A DNA stretch of 64,000 nucleotides from Flavobacteriales bacterium (GTDB lineage Bacteria > Bacteroidota > Bacteroidia > Flavobacteriales_F > PHOS-HE28). Position 1 is the first letter of the stretch. Every line of letters begins with the position of its first letter. Shown piece by piece: positions 51,608 through 60,705 of the stretch. The stretch covers positions 62,001 to 126,000 of the forward strand of contig JACJZG010000010.1 of assembly GCA_020635715.1 (NCBI GenBank). The letters are read 5' to 3'. The notes below the pieces were generated by a model that was not told where the DNA came from, searched no databases, and saw only the letters and a list, made by a program, of their open reading frames with translations. The position numbers were made by a program, and so were the translations under genes.

Positions 51608-52570
51608 TCAGAAGAACACGCCGATGTCCATCAGGTCCCCCAGGTCATCCGCCATGGCGTTCTTATGCTCCTGTTCGGTCTGCACCACGGCGTTCAGGTC
51701 GGCATCGCCCTCCATCCGGATGTTCTCGAGGACGTAACGCATCGTACGCACCTCGACCCAGGCGAAGCCGATACCGAGCGTGAAGATGATGATGAGCAGA
51801 TTGACGACCATGAGCCCGAAGAAACCTCCGCCGGTCGCGGTGCTCTTGAAGTCGATCCGCCTGCCGTCCTGGAAGTTCCAGACCAGGTTGTTCACGTAGT
51901 AATTGAAGAGATCGCGCTGCCACCAGAAGGCGTAGATGCCGAGCGTGAAAAGTGTGAGGAAGTAGCCTTTGAGGTTCAGCAGGAAGTACTCGGTACCATC
52001 TCCCTTGTACGCATATGAGGAGCTACCGTATCGCATATGGGAGAGCGTGTACCGGCGCACATTGATCGTGAACCAGCTCGCGTAGATGCCCAGGGTGATC
52101 AGGGTGAGCAGGCCGTCGCGCAGACAGATGCGATAGAGCTCCCTCAATTGGCCACGATACCCGAAATGGATGCCACGCCAGCTGCTCCGGCTGGACCGAT
52201 AGCGCAGGGAACCATGGATGACCAATGGGATGAAGGCCAGCAGGCCAACGAACATCACCAGGATGCCGACAAGAACGATGGTGACCTCATTCATCAACAC
52301 CCCGACGATGTACGTGCCGTATATGAGGAGAAGCAGGGCGATGGCCTTTATGAAACCACGGAACATCTCGGAGCCGGTGCCGTGGAAGTGGAATGGATGA
52401 CCGTCAAGCTCGGTGTGTTCATAGTACCAGCTGAGCTTGCGTGCCTTCGCCCACGGGTAGTACAGGCCCAGTGTGATGAAGGTGAGCAGCATGTTCACGA
52501 TCAGGACGACGAAGAGATCACCGCCCTTGCCCTTGAAAGCGAGGCGTTGCGTAGTTGAAGCTCCGAGCAT
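51608..52570 (-). CDS. yjgN: DUF898 (YjgN-like) multi-pass membrane protein
   Basis: 320 aa from the ATG at 52570. The repeated unit (FVVLIVNMLLTFITLGLYYP W; RDGLLTLITLGIYASWFTIN; KGYFLTLFTLGIYAFWWQRD) with TLG[IL]Y[AY].W after each helix is the DUF898 signature; it also has FHFHGTGSEMFRGFIKAIAL. An inner-membrane protein of unknown role. A TATCTTTC element (52603-52596) lies 25 nt upstream and rules out the longer frame starting at 52,702. Confidence 0.88.
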   Translation of the reverse strand: MLGASTTQRLAFKGKGGDLFVVLIVNMLLTFITLGLYYPWAKARKLSWYYEHTELDGHPFHFHGTGSEMFRGFIKAIALLLLIYGTYIVGVLMNEVTIVLVGILVMFVGLLAFIPLVIHGSLRYRSSRSSWRGIHFGYRGQLRELYRICLRDGLLTLITLGIYASWFTINVRRYTLSHMRYGSSSYAYKGDGTEYFLLNLKGYFLTLFTLGIYAFWWQRDLFNYYVNNLVWNFQDGRRIDFKSTATGGGFFGLMVVNLLIIIFTLGIGFAWVEVRTMRYVLENIRMEGDADLNAVVQTEQEHKNAMADDLGDLMDIGVFF

Positions 52571-52682
52571 GGAGGAAGGATGGTTTGATGGTCCGGAAAG
52601 ATAGAAGAAGGCATTCAAGCGCATCACCGCATGGAATAGATGGGGCGATCCGTGCGGCTGCTCTATCTTCCCGCACGATCCC

Positions 52683-53162
52683 ATGCGACACACCTCGGAC
52701 ATCGACTACATCCGTGCTGCCATCGACCTGGCCCGGGAGGGTATGGAGCGCGGTGACGGCGGCCCCTTCGGATGCGTCATCGTGAAGAACGGCGTCATCA
52801 TCGGTCGTGGCAACAACCGGGTGACCGGTTCGAACGACCCAACAGCACATGCCGAAGTGGTGGCGATCCGGGAAGCTTGCAGGCAGCTCGGTTCCTTCCA
52901 ATTGGATGGTTGTGTGCTGTACACGAGCTGTGAACCGTGCCCCATGTGCCTCGGCGCGATCTATTGGGCACGGCCGGACCGCGTTGTCTTCGCCGGCACC
53001 CGTGTCGACGCCGCCGATGCGGGCTTCGACGACCAGCTCATCTACGACGAGCTGCCCCTTCCGTACAGCGAACGACGGATCCACACGGAACATCTATTGC
53101 GTGAGGAGGCACAGGCGGTCTTCGAAGCCTGGAAGGCAAAGGAGGACAAGGTGCGTTACTGA
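52683..53162 (+). CDS. Nucleoside/guanine deaminase (GuaD-like)
   Basis: 159 aa. The deaminase core has TAHAEVVAIREACRQLG (HAE) and YTSCEPCPMCLGAIYWARPD (PCxxC). The C-terminal segment ADAGFDDQLIYDELPLPYSE is typical of GuaD, whose domain-swapped C-terminus closes the active site. It probably converts guanine to xanthine. A weak TATCTTCC is 11 nt before the ATG. It is divergent from DUF898. Confidence 0.9.
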   Translation: MRHTSDIDYIRAAIDLAREGMERGDGGPFGCVIVKNGVIIGRGNNRVTGSNDPTAHAEVVAIREACRQLGSFQLDGCVLYTSCEPCPMCLGAIYWARPDRVVFAGTRVDAADAGFDDQLIYDELPLPYSERRIHTEHLLREEAQAVFEAWKAKEDKVRY

Positions 53163-53228
53163 TCGGAGAACGCGAGCTTTCCATCTTCGGGCACCCGCGA
53201 TCAGCCCACCTACGGATCCCGCGTCCAG

Positions 53229-53338
53229 GGGGCTTATGTTGACCGTCCAGAGCTTCCCGCGGTACCATGCGGGACAGGCTCCAGCCAGGCGCTTTCGCGC
53301 CACCAAGTGCTTCCGCACTTGACGGTCGGTCAACAAAA
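53229..53338. repeat. Structured element duplicating the tRNA-Gln 3' end
   Basis: GGGGCTTATGTTGACCGTCC (53229-53248) repeats the tRNA-Gln 3' end and tail GGGGCTTTTGTTGACCGACC (53353-53372) with 18 of 20 matches, 124 bp away. GTTGACCG (53238-53245) also pairs with CGGTCAAC (53327-53334), closing a multibranch that holds three hairpins: GAGC-TCCCGC/GCGGGA-GCTC (53250-53281), GGCGC-TTTC-GCGCC (53288-53301) and AAGTGC-TTCC-GCACTT (53305-53320). No ORF explains it. Confidence 0.65.
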
Positions 53339-53360
53339 AACCCCGCTTCCGCGGGGCTTT
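53335..53360 (-). terminator. Terminator after tRNA-Gln
   Basis: CCCCGC-TTCC-GCGGGG (53341-53356) with a run of six T on the minus strand (53340-53335) and TTTT on the plus side, so it can act in both directions. Confidence 0.8.
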
Positions 53361-53362
53361 TG

Positions 53363-53435
53363 TTGACCGACCAGGGCTCGAACCTGGACTCTTCTGAACC
53401 AAAATCAGACGTGTTGCCAGTTACACCATCGGTCA
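53363..53435 (-). tRNA. tRNA-Gln (anticodon TTG)
   Basis: Minus strand, 73 nt without CCA. Acceptor stem TGACCGA / TCGGTCA with discriminator A; D-arm region TGGTGTAACTGGCAACA; anticodon stem-loop TCTGA-TTTTGGT-TCAGA with TTG at the centre; T-arm CCAGG-TTCGAGC-CCTGG. All four arms pair. CCA is not encoded. It is followed on the same strand by a rho-independent terminator. Confidence 0.95.
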
Positions 53436-53525
53436 ATACCGCTTCGGCTGGCACCAAAGCGCGGCAAAAGTAAGCGATCGGGCGATGCCCACACAATTGC
53501 ACCGTGGCCCGGCCGGGACTTTCGG

Positions 53526-53533
53526 TATTTTCG
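53526..53533 (+). promoter_or_regulatory. Putative -7 element for the DUF2723 gene
   Basis: TATTTTCG, 64 nt before the ATG at 53598. Confidence 0.4.
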
Positions 53534-53597
53534 CCGCCGTACGTCCCGTCCTTCCCGCTGAGGGTGTGGTCGTTACCGAATTCCCCGAACCCTGCGC

Positions 53598-56500
53598 ATG
53601 GACTATAAGAAGCTGAACGTCATCACCGGCTGGCTGGTGTTCCTGGTGGCCGCCTGGACCTACGTCACCACCATCGAACCCACGGCCAGTTTCTGGGACT
53701 GCGGGGAATTCCTGGCCACGGCGAACAAGCTGGAGGTGGGCCATCCGCCCGGAGCACCCTTGTTCATGATGATCGGCCGCGTGGCCAGTGCCTTCGTAGG
53801 TCCCGAGAACGTGCCCGTGGCCATCAACATGCTCAGCGCCCTGTGCAGTGCCTTCACCATCCTCTTCCTCTTCTGGACCATCACCCACATGGCCCACAAG
53901 GTGATCACGCGCGATGGCGATGAGCCGGGGACCGGTGGTGTGTTGGCCGTGCTCGGCAGTGGCATCGTTGGGGCGCTGGCCTACACCTGGAGCGACACCT
54001 TCTGGTTCAGCGCGGTGGAAGCCGAGGTCTATTCCATGTCGTCCCTGTTCACGGCGATCACCTTCTGGGCCATTCTCAAATGGGAGAACGTGGCGCATGA
54101 AGCACACAGCACGCGCTGGCTCATCCTCATCTGTTACCTCCTCGGATTGGGTATCGGTGTTCAGCTGCTGGCCTTGTTGTGCATCCCGCCGATCGCCATG
54201 GTGTACTACTTCAAGCGGTACGAGACCACGCCGAAGGGCATCCTCACGGCCTTCGTGATCAGCGCCATCATCCTCGGCACCATCCAGAGCGTGATCATCC
54301 CGGGTGTGGCCAAGGTGGCCGGCAAGTTCGAGCTGCTCTTCGTGAACGACCTCGGCCTGCCCTTCAACAGCGGCAACCTGTTCTACTTCCTCCTGCTGGC
54401 CACCTTGATCGTGCTGGGCCTTCGCTGGACGCAACGGACCGGTCGTGTGATCGCGAACACGGTGATCCTCGGCGTGACGGTGATCCTCATCGGATACAGC
54501 ACCTACGCCATGACCGTGATCAGGAGCCTGGCGAACCCGCCGATCGACGAGAACAACCCGGAGAACGTCTTCAACCTGGTGAGCTACCTCAACCGGGAAC
54601 AGTATGGGGACCGTCCCTTGTTGATCGGGCAGTTCTGGGACAGCCCATACGCAGCAGAGCGCAAGGATGGCTCTCCGGTGTACAGCGCGGTGTACCGCAT
54701 CGAGAAGAACGGTCGCCTCGTGAAGAACGAGTACGACGGATGGAGCGCCGAGCACTTCGTGGCGGAGAACCCCGGGCATACCATCGACCACGCCTATGTG
54801 ATCACCGACCCTCGGAAGGGCACCGAAGTGGTTTACGAGCCTGAGTTCACCATGCTCTTCCCGCGGATGTACAGCTCCCAACGGAGCCACGTGGACGCGT
54901 ACAAGGAATGGAGCGACTTCAAGGGCCGCCCCATGCGCTCGACGGACCGGGAAGGAAAGCCCACCGTGATCCACAAGCCGACCTTCGGCGAGAACATGCG
55001 CTTCTTCTTCAGCTATCAGCTGGACTGGATGTACTGGCGATACTTCCTCTGGAATTTCGCCGGGCGACAGAACGACGTACAGGGCCATGGCAACATCCTG
55101 GAGGGGAACTGGCTGAGCGGTGTGGATGTGATCGATGAGCAACGGCTGGGTTCGCAGGAGTTCCTGCCTTCGAGCATGACGGAGAACAAGGGCTACAACC
55201 GCTTCTACCTCCTTCCCCTGCTGCTGGGCATGATCGGCTTCATCCACCAGCTCGTGCGACATCCGAAGGACTGGGCGATCACCCTGATGCTGTTCTTCTT
55301 CACGGGTATCGCCATCGTGATCTATCTCAACCAGTATCCCTTCCAACCAAGGGAGCGGGACTATGCGTATGTGGGTTCATTCTATGCCTTCGCGGTGTGG
55401 ATCGGCCTGGGCGTGCTGGCCTTGTACGACGCGGCCAGGACCATCACGCAGAAGGAGCTTGGCATGGCCGTTGGCGCGGCGGCCGGTCTGGGCGCCTTGA
55501 AGTACCTGGTGGAATGGGATGGTGACCATTCCATGTCGTACACGATCCTGTACATGGCCTTGCTGGGCGGTGCCGCCCTGCTGGCCGCGCATCTGCTCGG
55601 GCGGGTGGTGAAGAACAGCGTGGTGCATGCGACCCTGGCCACTGTTCTCGGCCTGGTCGTCCCCGTGGTGATGGTGGCCGATGGTTGGGATGACCACGAC
55701 CGAAGCACCCGCATGCCAGCGCGCGACCTTGCGTCGGATTACCTGGAGAGCTGCGCGCCGAACGCCATCCTCTTCACCAATGGCGACAATGACACCTTCC
55801 CGCTATGGTATGCTCAGGAGGTGGAAGGGATCCGCACCGATGTACGCGTCGTGAACCTCAGCCTGCTGAACACCGATTGGTACGCCGACCAGATGCGCCG
55901 CAAGGCCTACGAGAGCGAACCCGTACCCATCATGATGGACCCCGGCAAGTACCGCCAGGGCACCCGCGATGTGGTGGCCTTGATCCCGCAGAGCAAGACG
56001 CATCGTGACCTGAAGGAGATGATGGACTTCGTGACCAACGACCGCAACATGCAGGTGCTATTCCAGCGCGGCGTGAAGGACGCGTGGTTCCCGACGGACC
56101 TGTTCAGTTTGAAGGCGGACAGCGCCGCGGTGTTCGGATCCGGAACCCTGCAGGCAGGCGACTCCGGATGGGTGCCGCGCGTGGAGTGGAAGATCGACCG
56201 TCAGGTGCTGTTGAAGAACAACCTCTTGCTCCTTGACATGCTGGCCAACAACGATTGGGAACGGCCCGTCTACTTCGCCGTCACGACGGGCCCCGACAGC
56301 TACATCAACCTGCAGGACCACTTCCAGCTCGAAGGCCTCACCTACCGTCTGGTGCCTGTGAAGACGCCGAACCGCAACCCGAACATGAACGGCCGCGTGG
56401 CCACGGACATCATGTATGACAACGTGATGAACAAGTTCAAGTGGGGCAACATGGACACGGACGGCGCGATCTACCTCGACGAGAACATCCTGCGCATGAC

Positions 56501-56951
56501 CACCAACCTGCGCCTGCAGCTGAGCAGTCTGGCGGAAGCACTGATCACGGAAGGTCGTGATGAGGAGGCGCGGAAGGTCCTCGACCTCTCGTTGGAGATG
56601 ATGCCGGAACGGAACGTGCCCTTCACGCGCATCATGCTGCCCACGGTGGAAGCGTACTATGACATCGGTGACACGGCGAAAGCCAATGCCATCTCCGAAC
56701 GCTTGTTCACCATCATGGAGGAGAACATGGCACACTTCCTGAGCCTGGACCGGAGGTTCGTCGAGCGGTTGAGCGATGATATGGCCCTCACACACGCAGT
56801 GATGGGTCGCCTCACCACCGAGGCCATGCGCGCGGACAGCACCTTCGGCGAAGGCTTGAAAGAGCGGTTCGATACGATGGAGGAGCAGTACCAGGGCAAG
56901 TTGATGGAGTTGAATTCGGGCCGCCGTGCTGGGCAGCGCATGCGCTTCTGA
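53598..56951 (+). CDS. DUF2723 family multi-pass membrane protein (GT-C-like)
   Basis: 1,117 aa. The N-terminal signature EPTASFWDCGEFLATANKLE and VGHPPGAPLFMMIGRVASAF defines DUF2723, with about a dozen membrane helices over the first ~680 residues. A large soluble domain begins about residue 700 (APNAILFTNGDNDTFPLWYA), and the end is helical and TPR-like (LAEALITEGRDEEARKVLDL). The acidic residues in the first loop and overall topology are like GT-C glycosyltransferases (PMT type), so protein or lipid glycosylation is a reasonable inference, not proof. The polysaccharide deacetylase gene starts 3 nt after its stop. Confidence 0.92.
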   Translation: MDYKKLNVITGWLVFLVAAWTYVTTIEPTASFWDCGEFLATANKLEVGHPPGAPLFMMIGRVASAFVGPENVPVAINMLSALCSAFTILFLFWTITHMAHKVITRDGDEPGTGGVLAVLGSGIVGALAYTWSDTFWFSAVEAEVYSMSSLFTAITFWAILKWENVAHEAHSTRWLILICYLLGLGIGVQLLALLCIPPIAMVYYFKRYETTPKGILTAFVISAIILGTIQSVIIPGVAKVAGKFELLFVNDLGLPFNSGNLFYFLLLATLIVLGLRWTQRTGRVIANTVILGVTVILIGYSTYAMTVIRSLANPPIDENNPENVFNLVSYLNREQYGDRPLLIGQFWDSPYAAERKDGSPVYSAVYRIEKNGRLVKNEYDGWSAEHFVAENPGHTIDHAYVITDPRKGTEVVYEPEFTMLFPRMYSSQRSHVDAYKEWSDFKGRPMRSTDREGKPTVIHKPTFGENMRFFFSYQLDWMYWRYFLWNFAGRQNDVQGHGNILEGNWLSGVDVIDEQRLGSQEFLPSSMTENKGYNRFYLLPLLLGMIGFIHQLVRHPKDWAITLMLFFFTGIAIVIYLNQYPFQPRERDYAYVGSFYAFAVWIGLGVLALYDAARTITQKELGMAVGAAAGLGALKYLVEWDGDHSMSYTILYMALLGGAALLAAHLLGRVVKNSVVHATLATVLGLVVPVVMVADGWDDHDRSTRMPARDLASDYLESCAPNAILFTNGDNDTFPLWYAQEVEGIRTDVRVVNLSLLNTDWYADQMRRKAYESEPVPIMMDPGKYRQGTRDVVALIPQSKTHRDLKEMMDFVTNDRNMQVLFQRGVKDAWFPTDLFSLKADSAAVFGSGTLQAGDSGWVPRVEWKIDRQVLLKNNLLLLDMLANNDWERPVYFAVTTGPDSYINLQDHFQLEGLTYRLVPVKTPNRNPNMNGRVATDIMYDNVMNKFKWGNMDTDGAIYLDENILRMTTNLRLQLSSLAEALITEGRDEEARKVLDLSLEMMPERNVPFTRIMLPTVEAYYDIGDTAKANAISERLFTIMEENMAHFLSLDRRFVERLSDDMALTHAVMGRLTTEAMRADSTFGEGLKERFDTMEEQYQGKLMELNSGRRAGQRMRF

Positions 56952-56954
56952 CCG

Positions 56955-57581
56955 ATGATACCGGCGCGGGTCCCACGCATCGTGCAGTGGCTCCTGCCCG
57001 GTTACACCTGGCGCATTCCCACGAAGGAACGGGTGCTCCACCTCACCTTCGATGACGGGCCGATCCCGGGCGTGACACCCTGGGTGCTGGATGTGCTGGC
57101 GCAGGCGGGAGCGAAGGCCACCTTCTTCTGCATCGGCCGCAACTGTGAGGCGGAGCCTCGGATACTGGACCGCATTCGTGCGGAGGGACATGGTGTGGGC
57201 GATCACACGTGGGACCACCCCCGGGGACGGCGGACCGACACCGAGACCTATCTCAAAAGCGTGGCCCGATCCTCGGAGTTGACCAGCCGCTCCGTGTTCC
57301 GCCCACCCTATGGAAGCTTGACCCGGGAACAGGCAAGGGCATTACGGGCGAACTATCGCATCGTGTTGTGGGATGTCCTCAGCGGCGACTATGATCCGCG
57401 GGTGGATGCCGACGAATGCACCCGGCGCGTCATCACCCATGCCCTTCCTGGATCGATCGTCGTATTCCATGACAGCTTGAAAGCGGAATCCACCTTGCGT
57501 GGCGCGCTGCCCAGGATCCTGGAGCACTTCAGCCAGGAAGGTTATCGGTTCGAGGCCCTGCCCTTCGCTATGGCGGGGTGA
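56955..57581 (+). CDS. Polysaccharide deacetylase (NodB homology)
   Basis: 208 aa. NodB motifs: LHLTFDDGPIPGVTPWVLDV (TFDDGP, catalytic Asp and metal Asp), GDHTWDHPRG (HxxxH metal ligands), FRPPYGSLT and a final VVFHDS. It removes N- or O-acetyl groups from a glycan, possibly peptidoglycan or an envelope polysaccharide. No clear signal peptide; residues 1-20 could be a short anchor. Cotranscribed with DUF2723 (3-nt gap). It overlaps the OmpA-type gene tail-to-tail by 14 bp. Confidence 0.92.
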   Translation: MIPARVPRIVQWLLPGYTWRIPTKERVLHLTFDDGPIPGVTPWVLDVLAQAGAKATFFCIGRNCEAEPRILDRIRAEGHGVGDHTWDHPRGRRTDTETYLKSVARSSELTSRSVFRPPYGSLTREQARALRANYRIVLWDVLSGDYDPRVDADECTRRVITHALPGSIVVFHDSLKAESTLRGALPRILEHFSQEGYRFEALPFAMAG

Positions 57582-59772
57582 TCGAGAGCACGGTGTATTC
57601 CACCCGTCGGTTGGCCGCGTGCTCTTCCTCCGAGCAGGTGACGCCCGGCGCGCAGTGGTTCTTCAGCTTCGAGATCCCATAGCCTTTCGCCACAAGGCGG
57701 TCCCGGGCCACGCCCTTGCCCACCATGTACTCGACGACGGCATCGGCGCGTTTCTGGTCGAGCTTGGCCGATTCAGCACCATCGCGTGAATCGCTGTGCA
57801 CCCCGATCTCCACCTTGATGCCCGGGTTCACGTTCATCCGCTCGGCCAGGCCATCGATCTCGGTGCGCGCGACCGGATCCAGTTTCGCATCGTTGCGGGC
57901 CCAGCGTACGTACTTCAAGGGGACCGGGCTTCCGATGAGCATCGGCTCGAAGGACAGGTCACGGACCTCGTTCAGGTCGATGATGCCTTCGCGCATGCCG
58001 ATGGTGCTGACCGGGATGCTCATGCTGTAGTAACCGGACTTCTCCAGGAGCACTTCGAACTCCTCATTGCTCTGCATGCGGATGCTGAAGTCACCACCCT
58101 CACCGGTCTGGAAGGACTCCGAGAAGAAACTGCTGAGGTTCACGACGGTCACGGTCACCCCTTCCACGAAACCGGGAACATCCCTGTGGCGGATGGTACC
58201 ACGCAACCAGATGCCCGCACTTGCCACCAGGTGGATGTCCCGTGAAAGGATCTGCTGCATCTCGATCCTGTCCGTGCTCACATGCTGGATGCCCGGATAA
58301 CGGCCCTTCATCTCCGCTTTCACCTGGTACTCCTTGTTCTTCTCCACGGGGAAAGTGTACTCACCCCGTGAATCCGTCATGGTCGTGGCCAGGACGACAC
58401 CCTTCTTGTCCAGCAGCATCACCTCCAGGTCGAACAAGGGCGACCCTGTATCGTCATCGATGACGGTACCGGTCACCAGAAAACTCTGTTCGAGCGGTGC
58501 CAGCATCTCGAACGCATAGATGTCGTCGTCGCCCGCACCACCTTCCCGATTGCTCGAGAAGAAGCCTCGATGACCGGCCTTGTCGATGATGAAGGCGAAG
58601 TCATCATGGGTCCCGTTGACGGGTGCACCCAGGTTCATAGGCGGCGCGAACTCATCCAGGCCGAGGTACTTGGCCGCGAGGATGTCCATGCCCCCCAGCC
58701 CGGGATGTCCATTGCTCGAGAAGTACAGCGTCCCGTCCGCGCCGATGAATGGGAAGGCCTCGTTCTGCGGCGTGTTGATGATGGAACCGAGGTTGACCGG
58801 CTCGCCCCACTGGCCGCCCTGGTCCATGCACATGTAGATGTCCGTTCCGCCGTAGCCGCCGGGCATATCGCTCACGAAGAAGAGACGCTTGCCATCGTTG
58901 GACAGGGCCGGATGACCGACACTGATCTCCGAGTTGTTGTAGAGGAACTGTTCCACTCGCCCCCATGAGCCATCCTGCGCATAGGCCTTGTAGATGGCCA
59001 GCCGTGAGATCCCACCGGAGCTCTTCTGCGAACGACCACCGTAGTAATTGTTGCGTGTGAACCAGATCACGTCCCCACCTGCACTGGCCGTGGCCGGACC
59101 CTCGTGCAACTTCGTATTCACGGAGCCTTCAAGGAGCCTGGCGCTCGCCAGATCACCGTTCTGGGTGACGTCCGCCACGAACAGATCGAGGAACGGTTGA
59201 TCATTCCAGGCCGCACGTCGTTCGATCCCGGTGGTGACGTTGCGTGCAGAGGAGAAGATCACACGATCGGTACCGAGCCAGGCCGCCCCGAAATCAGAGA
59301 AGGCCGTGTTGATGCCGGTGGGCCGAACGATGAAGCGGTCCGGGGTGGCCATGAAATTGCGGGCGAAACCGTTGATGTTGCTGCGGAGCGGACTACCCTC
59401 GGTCGCGGTGGCCGCCAGGTAGCGGTCCATCCATTCCTCCGCCTCCACGTACTTGCCATTGCTCTTCAAGGCTTCCGCATAGTGGTACATCTCCTGCGGC
59501 TCCCGGTTCAGGAACTTCACCACCATGGCGTACCACTTCTCCGCCTGATCATTCTGACCGGTGCGCATGTAACACTCTGCGAGGCGCTTGGTCACATGCT
59601 CGTTCACCGCGCCGAGCTCCGTAGCCGTCCTGTAGCCCTCGATTGCCCGGGCGTAGGCCATCTGTTCGAAATAGCGGTCGGCCTCCTTGATGTACGGGTC
59701 CGCGTTACCCTGTGCCGCTGCAGGAAACACCAGCAGGAGCGAAAGGAGAACAAGGATCAGGGTGCGCAACAT
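57568..59772 (-). CDS. OmpA-family protein with TPR, PD40 and carboxypeptidase-regulatory-like domains
   Basis: 734 aa. Signal peptide VFPAAAQ. TPR-like helices at ~25-125 (ADRYFEQMAYARAIEGYRTA, CYMRTGQNDQAEKWYAMVVK). A PD40/beta-propeller follows at ~150-430 (GHPALSNDGKRLFFVSDMPG, FPFIGADGTLYFSSNGHPGL). Two beta-sandwich domains lie at ~435-610. A C-terminal OmpA domain begins near 640 (VEIGVHSDSRDGAESAKLDQ, RADAVVEYMVGKGVARDRLV). This architecture is typical of the peptidoglycan-binding component encoded after PorP/SprF-type genes, including PorE-like proteins. It starts inside the porP stop (TGATG). Confidence 0.92.
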   Translation of the reverse strand: MLRTLILVLLSLLLVFPAAAQGNADPYIKEADRYFEQMAYARAIEGYRTATELGAVNEHVTKRLAECYMRTGQNDQAEKWYAMVVKFLNREPQEMYHYAEALKSNGKYVEAEEWMDRYLAATATEGSPLRSNINGFARNFMATPDRFIVRPTGINTAFSDFGAAWLGTDRVIFSSARNVTTGIERRAAWNDQPFLDLFVADVTQNGDLASARLLEGSVNTKLHEGPATASAGGDVIWFTRNNYYGGRSQKSSGGISRLAIYKAYAQDGSWGRVEQFLYNNSEISVGHPALSNDGKRLFFVSDMPGGYGGTDIYMCMDQGGQWGEPVNLGSIINTPQNEAFPFIGADGTLYFSSNGHPGLGGMDILAAKYLGLDEFAPPMNLGAPVNGTHDDFAFIIDKAGHRGFFSSNREGGAGDDDIYAFEMLAPLEQSFLVTGTVIDDDTGSPLFDLEVMLLDKKGVVLATTMTDSRGEYTFPVEKNKEYQVKAEMKGRYPGIQHVSTDRIEMQQILSRDIHLVASAGIWLRGTIRHRDVPGFVEGVTVTVVNLSSFFSESFQTGEGGDFSIRMQSNEEFEVLLEKSGYYSMSIPVSTIGMREGIIDLNEVRDLSFEPMLIGSPVPLKYVRWARNDAKLDPVARTEIDGLAERMNVNPGIKVEIGVHSDSRDGAESAKLDQKRADAVVEYMVGKGVARDRLVAKGYGISKLKNHCAPGVTCSEEEHAANRRVEYTVLSITPP

Positions 59773-60705
59773 CAGAAGTAACGGGGTGAAATGGTCCGGC
59801 CGCGCAGGAAGCGGAAGTCATAGCTGAGCATCACCTCATGGGTACCGGCGTTGTATGCACCGATCGCCGTGGTGGTCAGATCGAAGGCATAGCCGGCGCG
59901 CAGCTGGTCGTTGATCTGGTACTGGCCCATCACCCCGAAGGAGTTGCCCAGGCGATACATGGCACCGAACCAGATGCGCTCGCGCAGCAGGAAATTCGCG
60001 TTGAGGTCGAGGGAGAAGGGAGCACCTTCGACGGTGCGGAACAGGAAGGATGGCTTGAACTTGATGTCCTGGAGACGTCCATCACATAACCCGCCGCGAG
60101 GAAGTAGTGCCTCGCCTCCTTCGCCGGGTCACCGTGCCGCCGCTCACATCGTTCAGGTCGTTCTCCAGCGAGCTTCGCGTGCGGACAGGCCCACGTAATA
60201 ATGCGGGCGCATGCCAGAACAGGCCGAAGCCGAAGTTGGGCAGCATGCGGCTCTGATGTTCGCATTGGCGGGGTCGTTCTCCACCACCCGCGTGAGCGAT
60301 GCAAAGATCAGCCTGGTACATGTTCACCCCACACCTTCAAGCCGAATGCCAGACGCGTATCGGTGCCCGTGCGGATGCGGATAGGCGAAGTCCGCATAGG
60401 CGGAGGTCTGGCGCAGCGGACCGATCCGGTCGTTGATGGCGGAGAGGCCAAGTGCGATGCTCTCGTTCTTCAACGGGGTATGCGCCAGGAAGGTCTGCGT
60501 GGTGGGCGCACCATCGAATCCCACCCATTGATGACGGGAGAGCGCCATCACCGTGAACACATCAGCGCTACCCGCATAACCCCGGGTTGAACGCCAGCGT
60601 GTTGAACATGTACTGGCTGAACAATCTGATCCTGCTGTGCGAACGCGCCCGGAGCGAAAGCCGCGGTACCCACCAGGAAGGCCAGAAGCGGATCGACCTT
60701 CTCAT
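59772..60705 (-). pseudogene. PorP/SprF-family T9SS membrane protein, frame-disrupted (probably sequence errors)
   Basis: Joined across frames the product reads as a normal ~310-aa PorP/SprF protein. Pieces are ATGAGAAGG start at 60705, LLAFLVGTAAFA signal, FSQYMFNTLAFNPG, FTVMALSRHQWVGFDGAPTT, IALGLSAINDRIGPLRQTSA, MLPNFGFGLFWHA, LENDLNDVSGGTVT, and the intact end MYRLGNSFGVMGQYQINDQL ... FRFLRGRTISPRYF. About ten single-base gains or losses break the frame, first near 60,076 going upstream. Residues between breaks look undamaged, which favours consensus errors over decay. Its start overlaps the adhesin stop (ATGA, 60705-60702), and its stop overlaps the OmpA start. Confidence 0.85.

Noticed and set aside
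53229..53372. Integron attC site
   Set aside because: The inverted GTTGACC arms do not fit the GTTRRRY core and there is no integrase or cassette array.
53433..55346. 637-codon minus-strand ORF opposite DUF2723
   Set aside because: Composition is His/Glu/Asp/Val-rich shadow; the plus-strand gene has strong family motifs.
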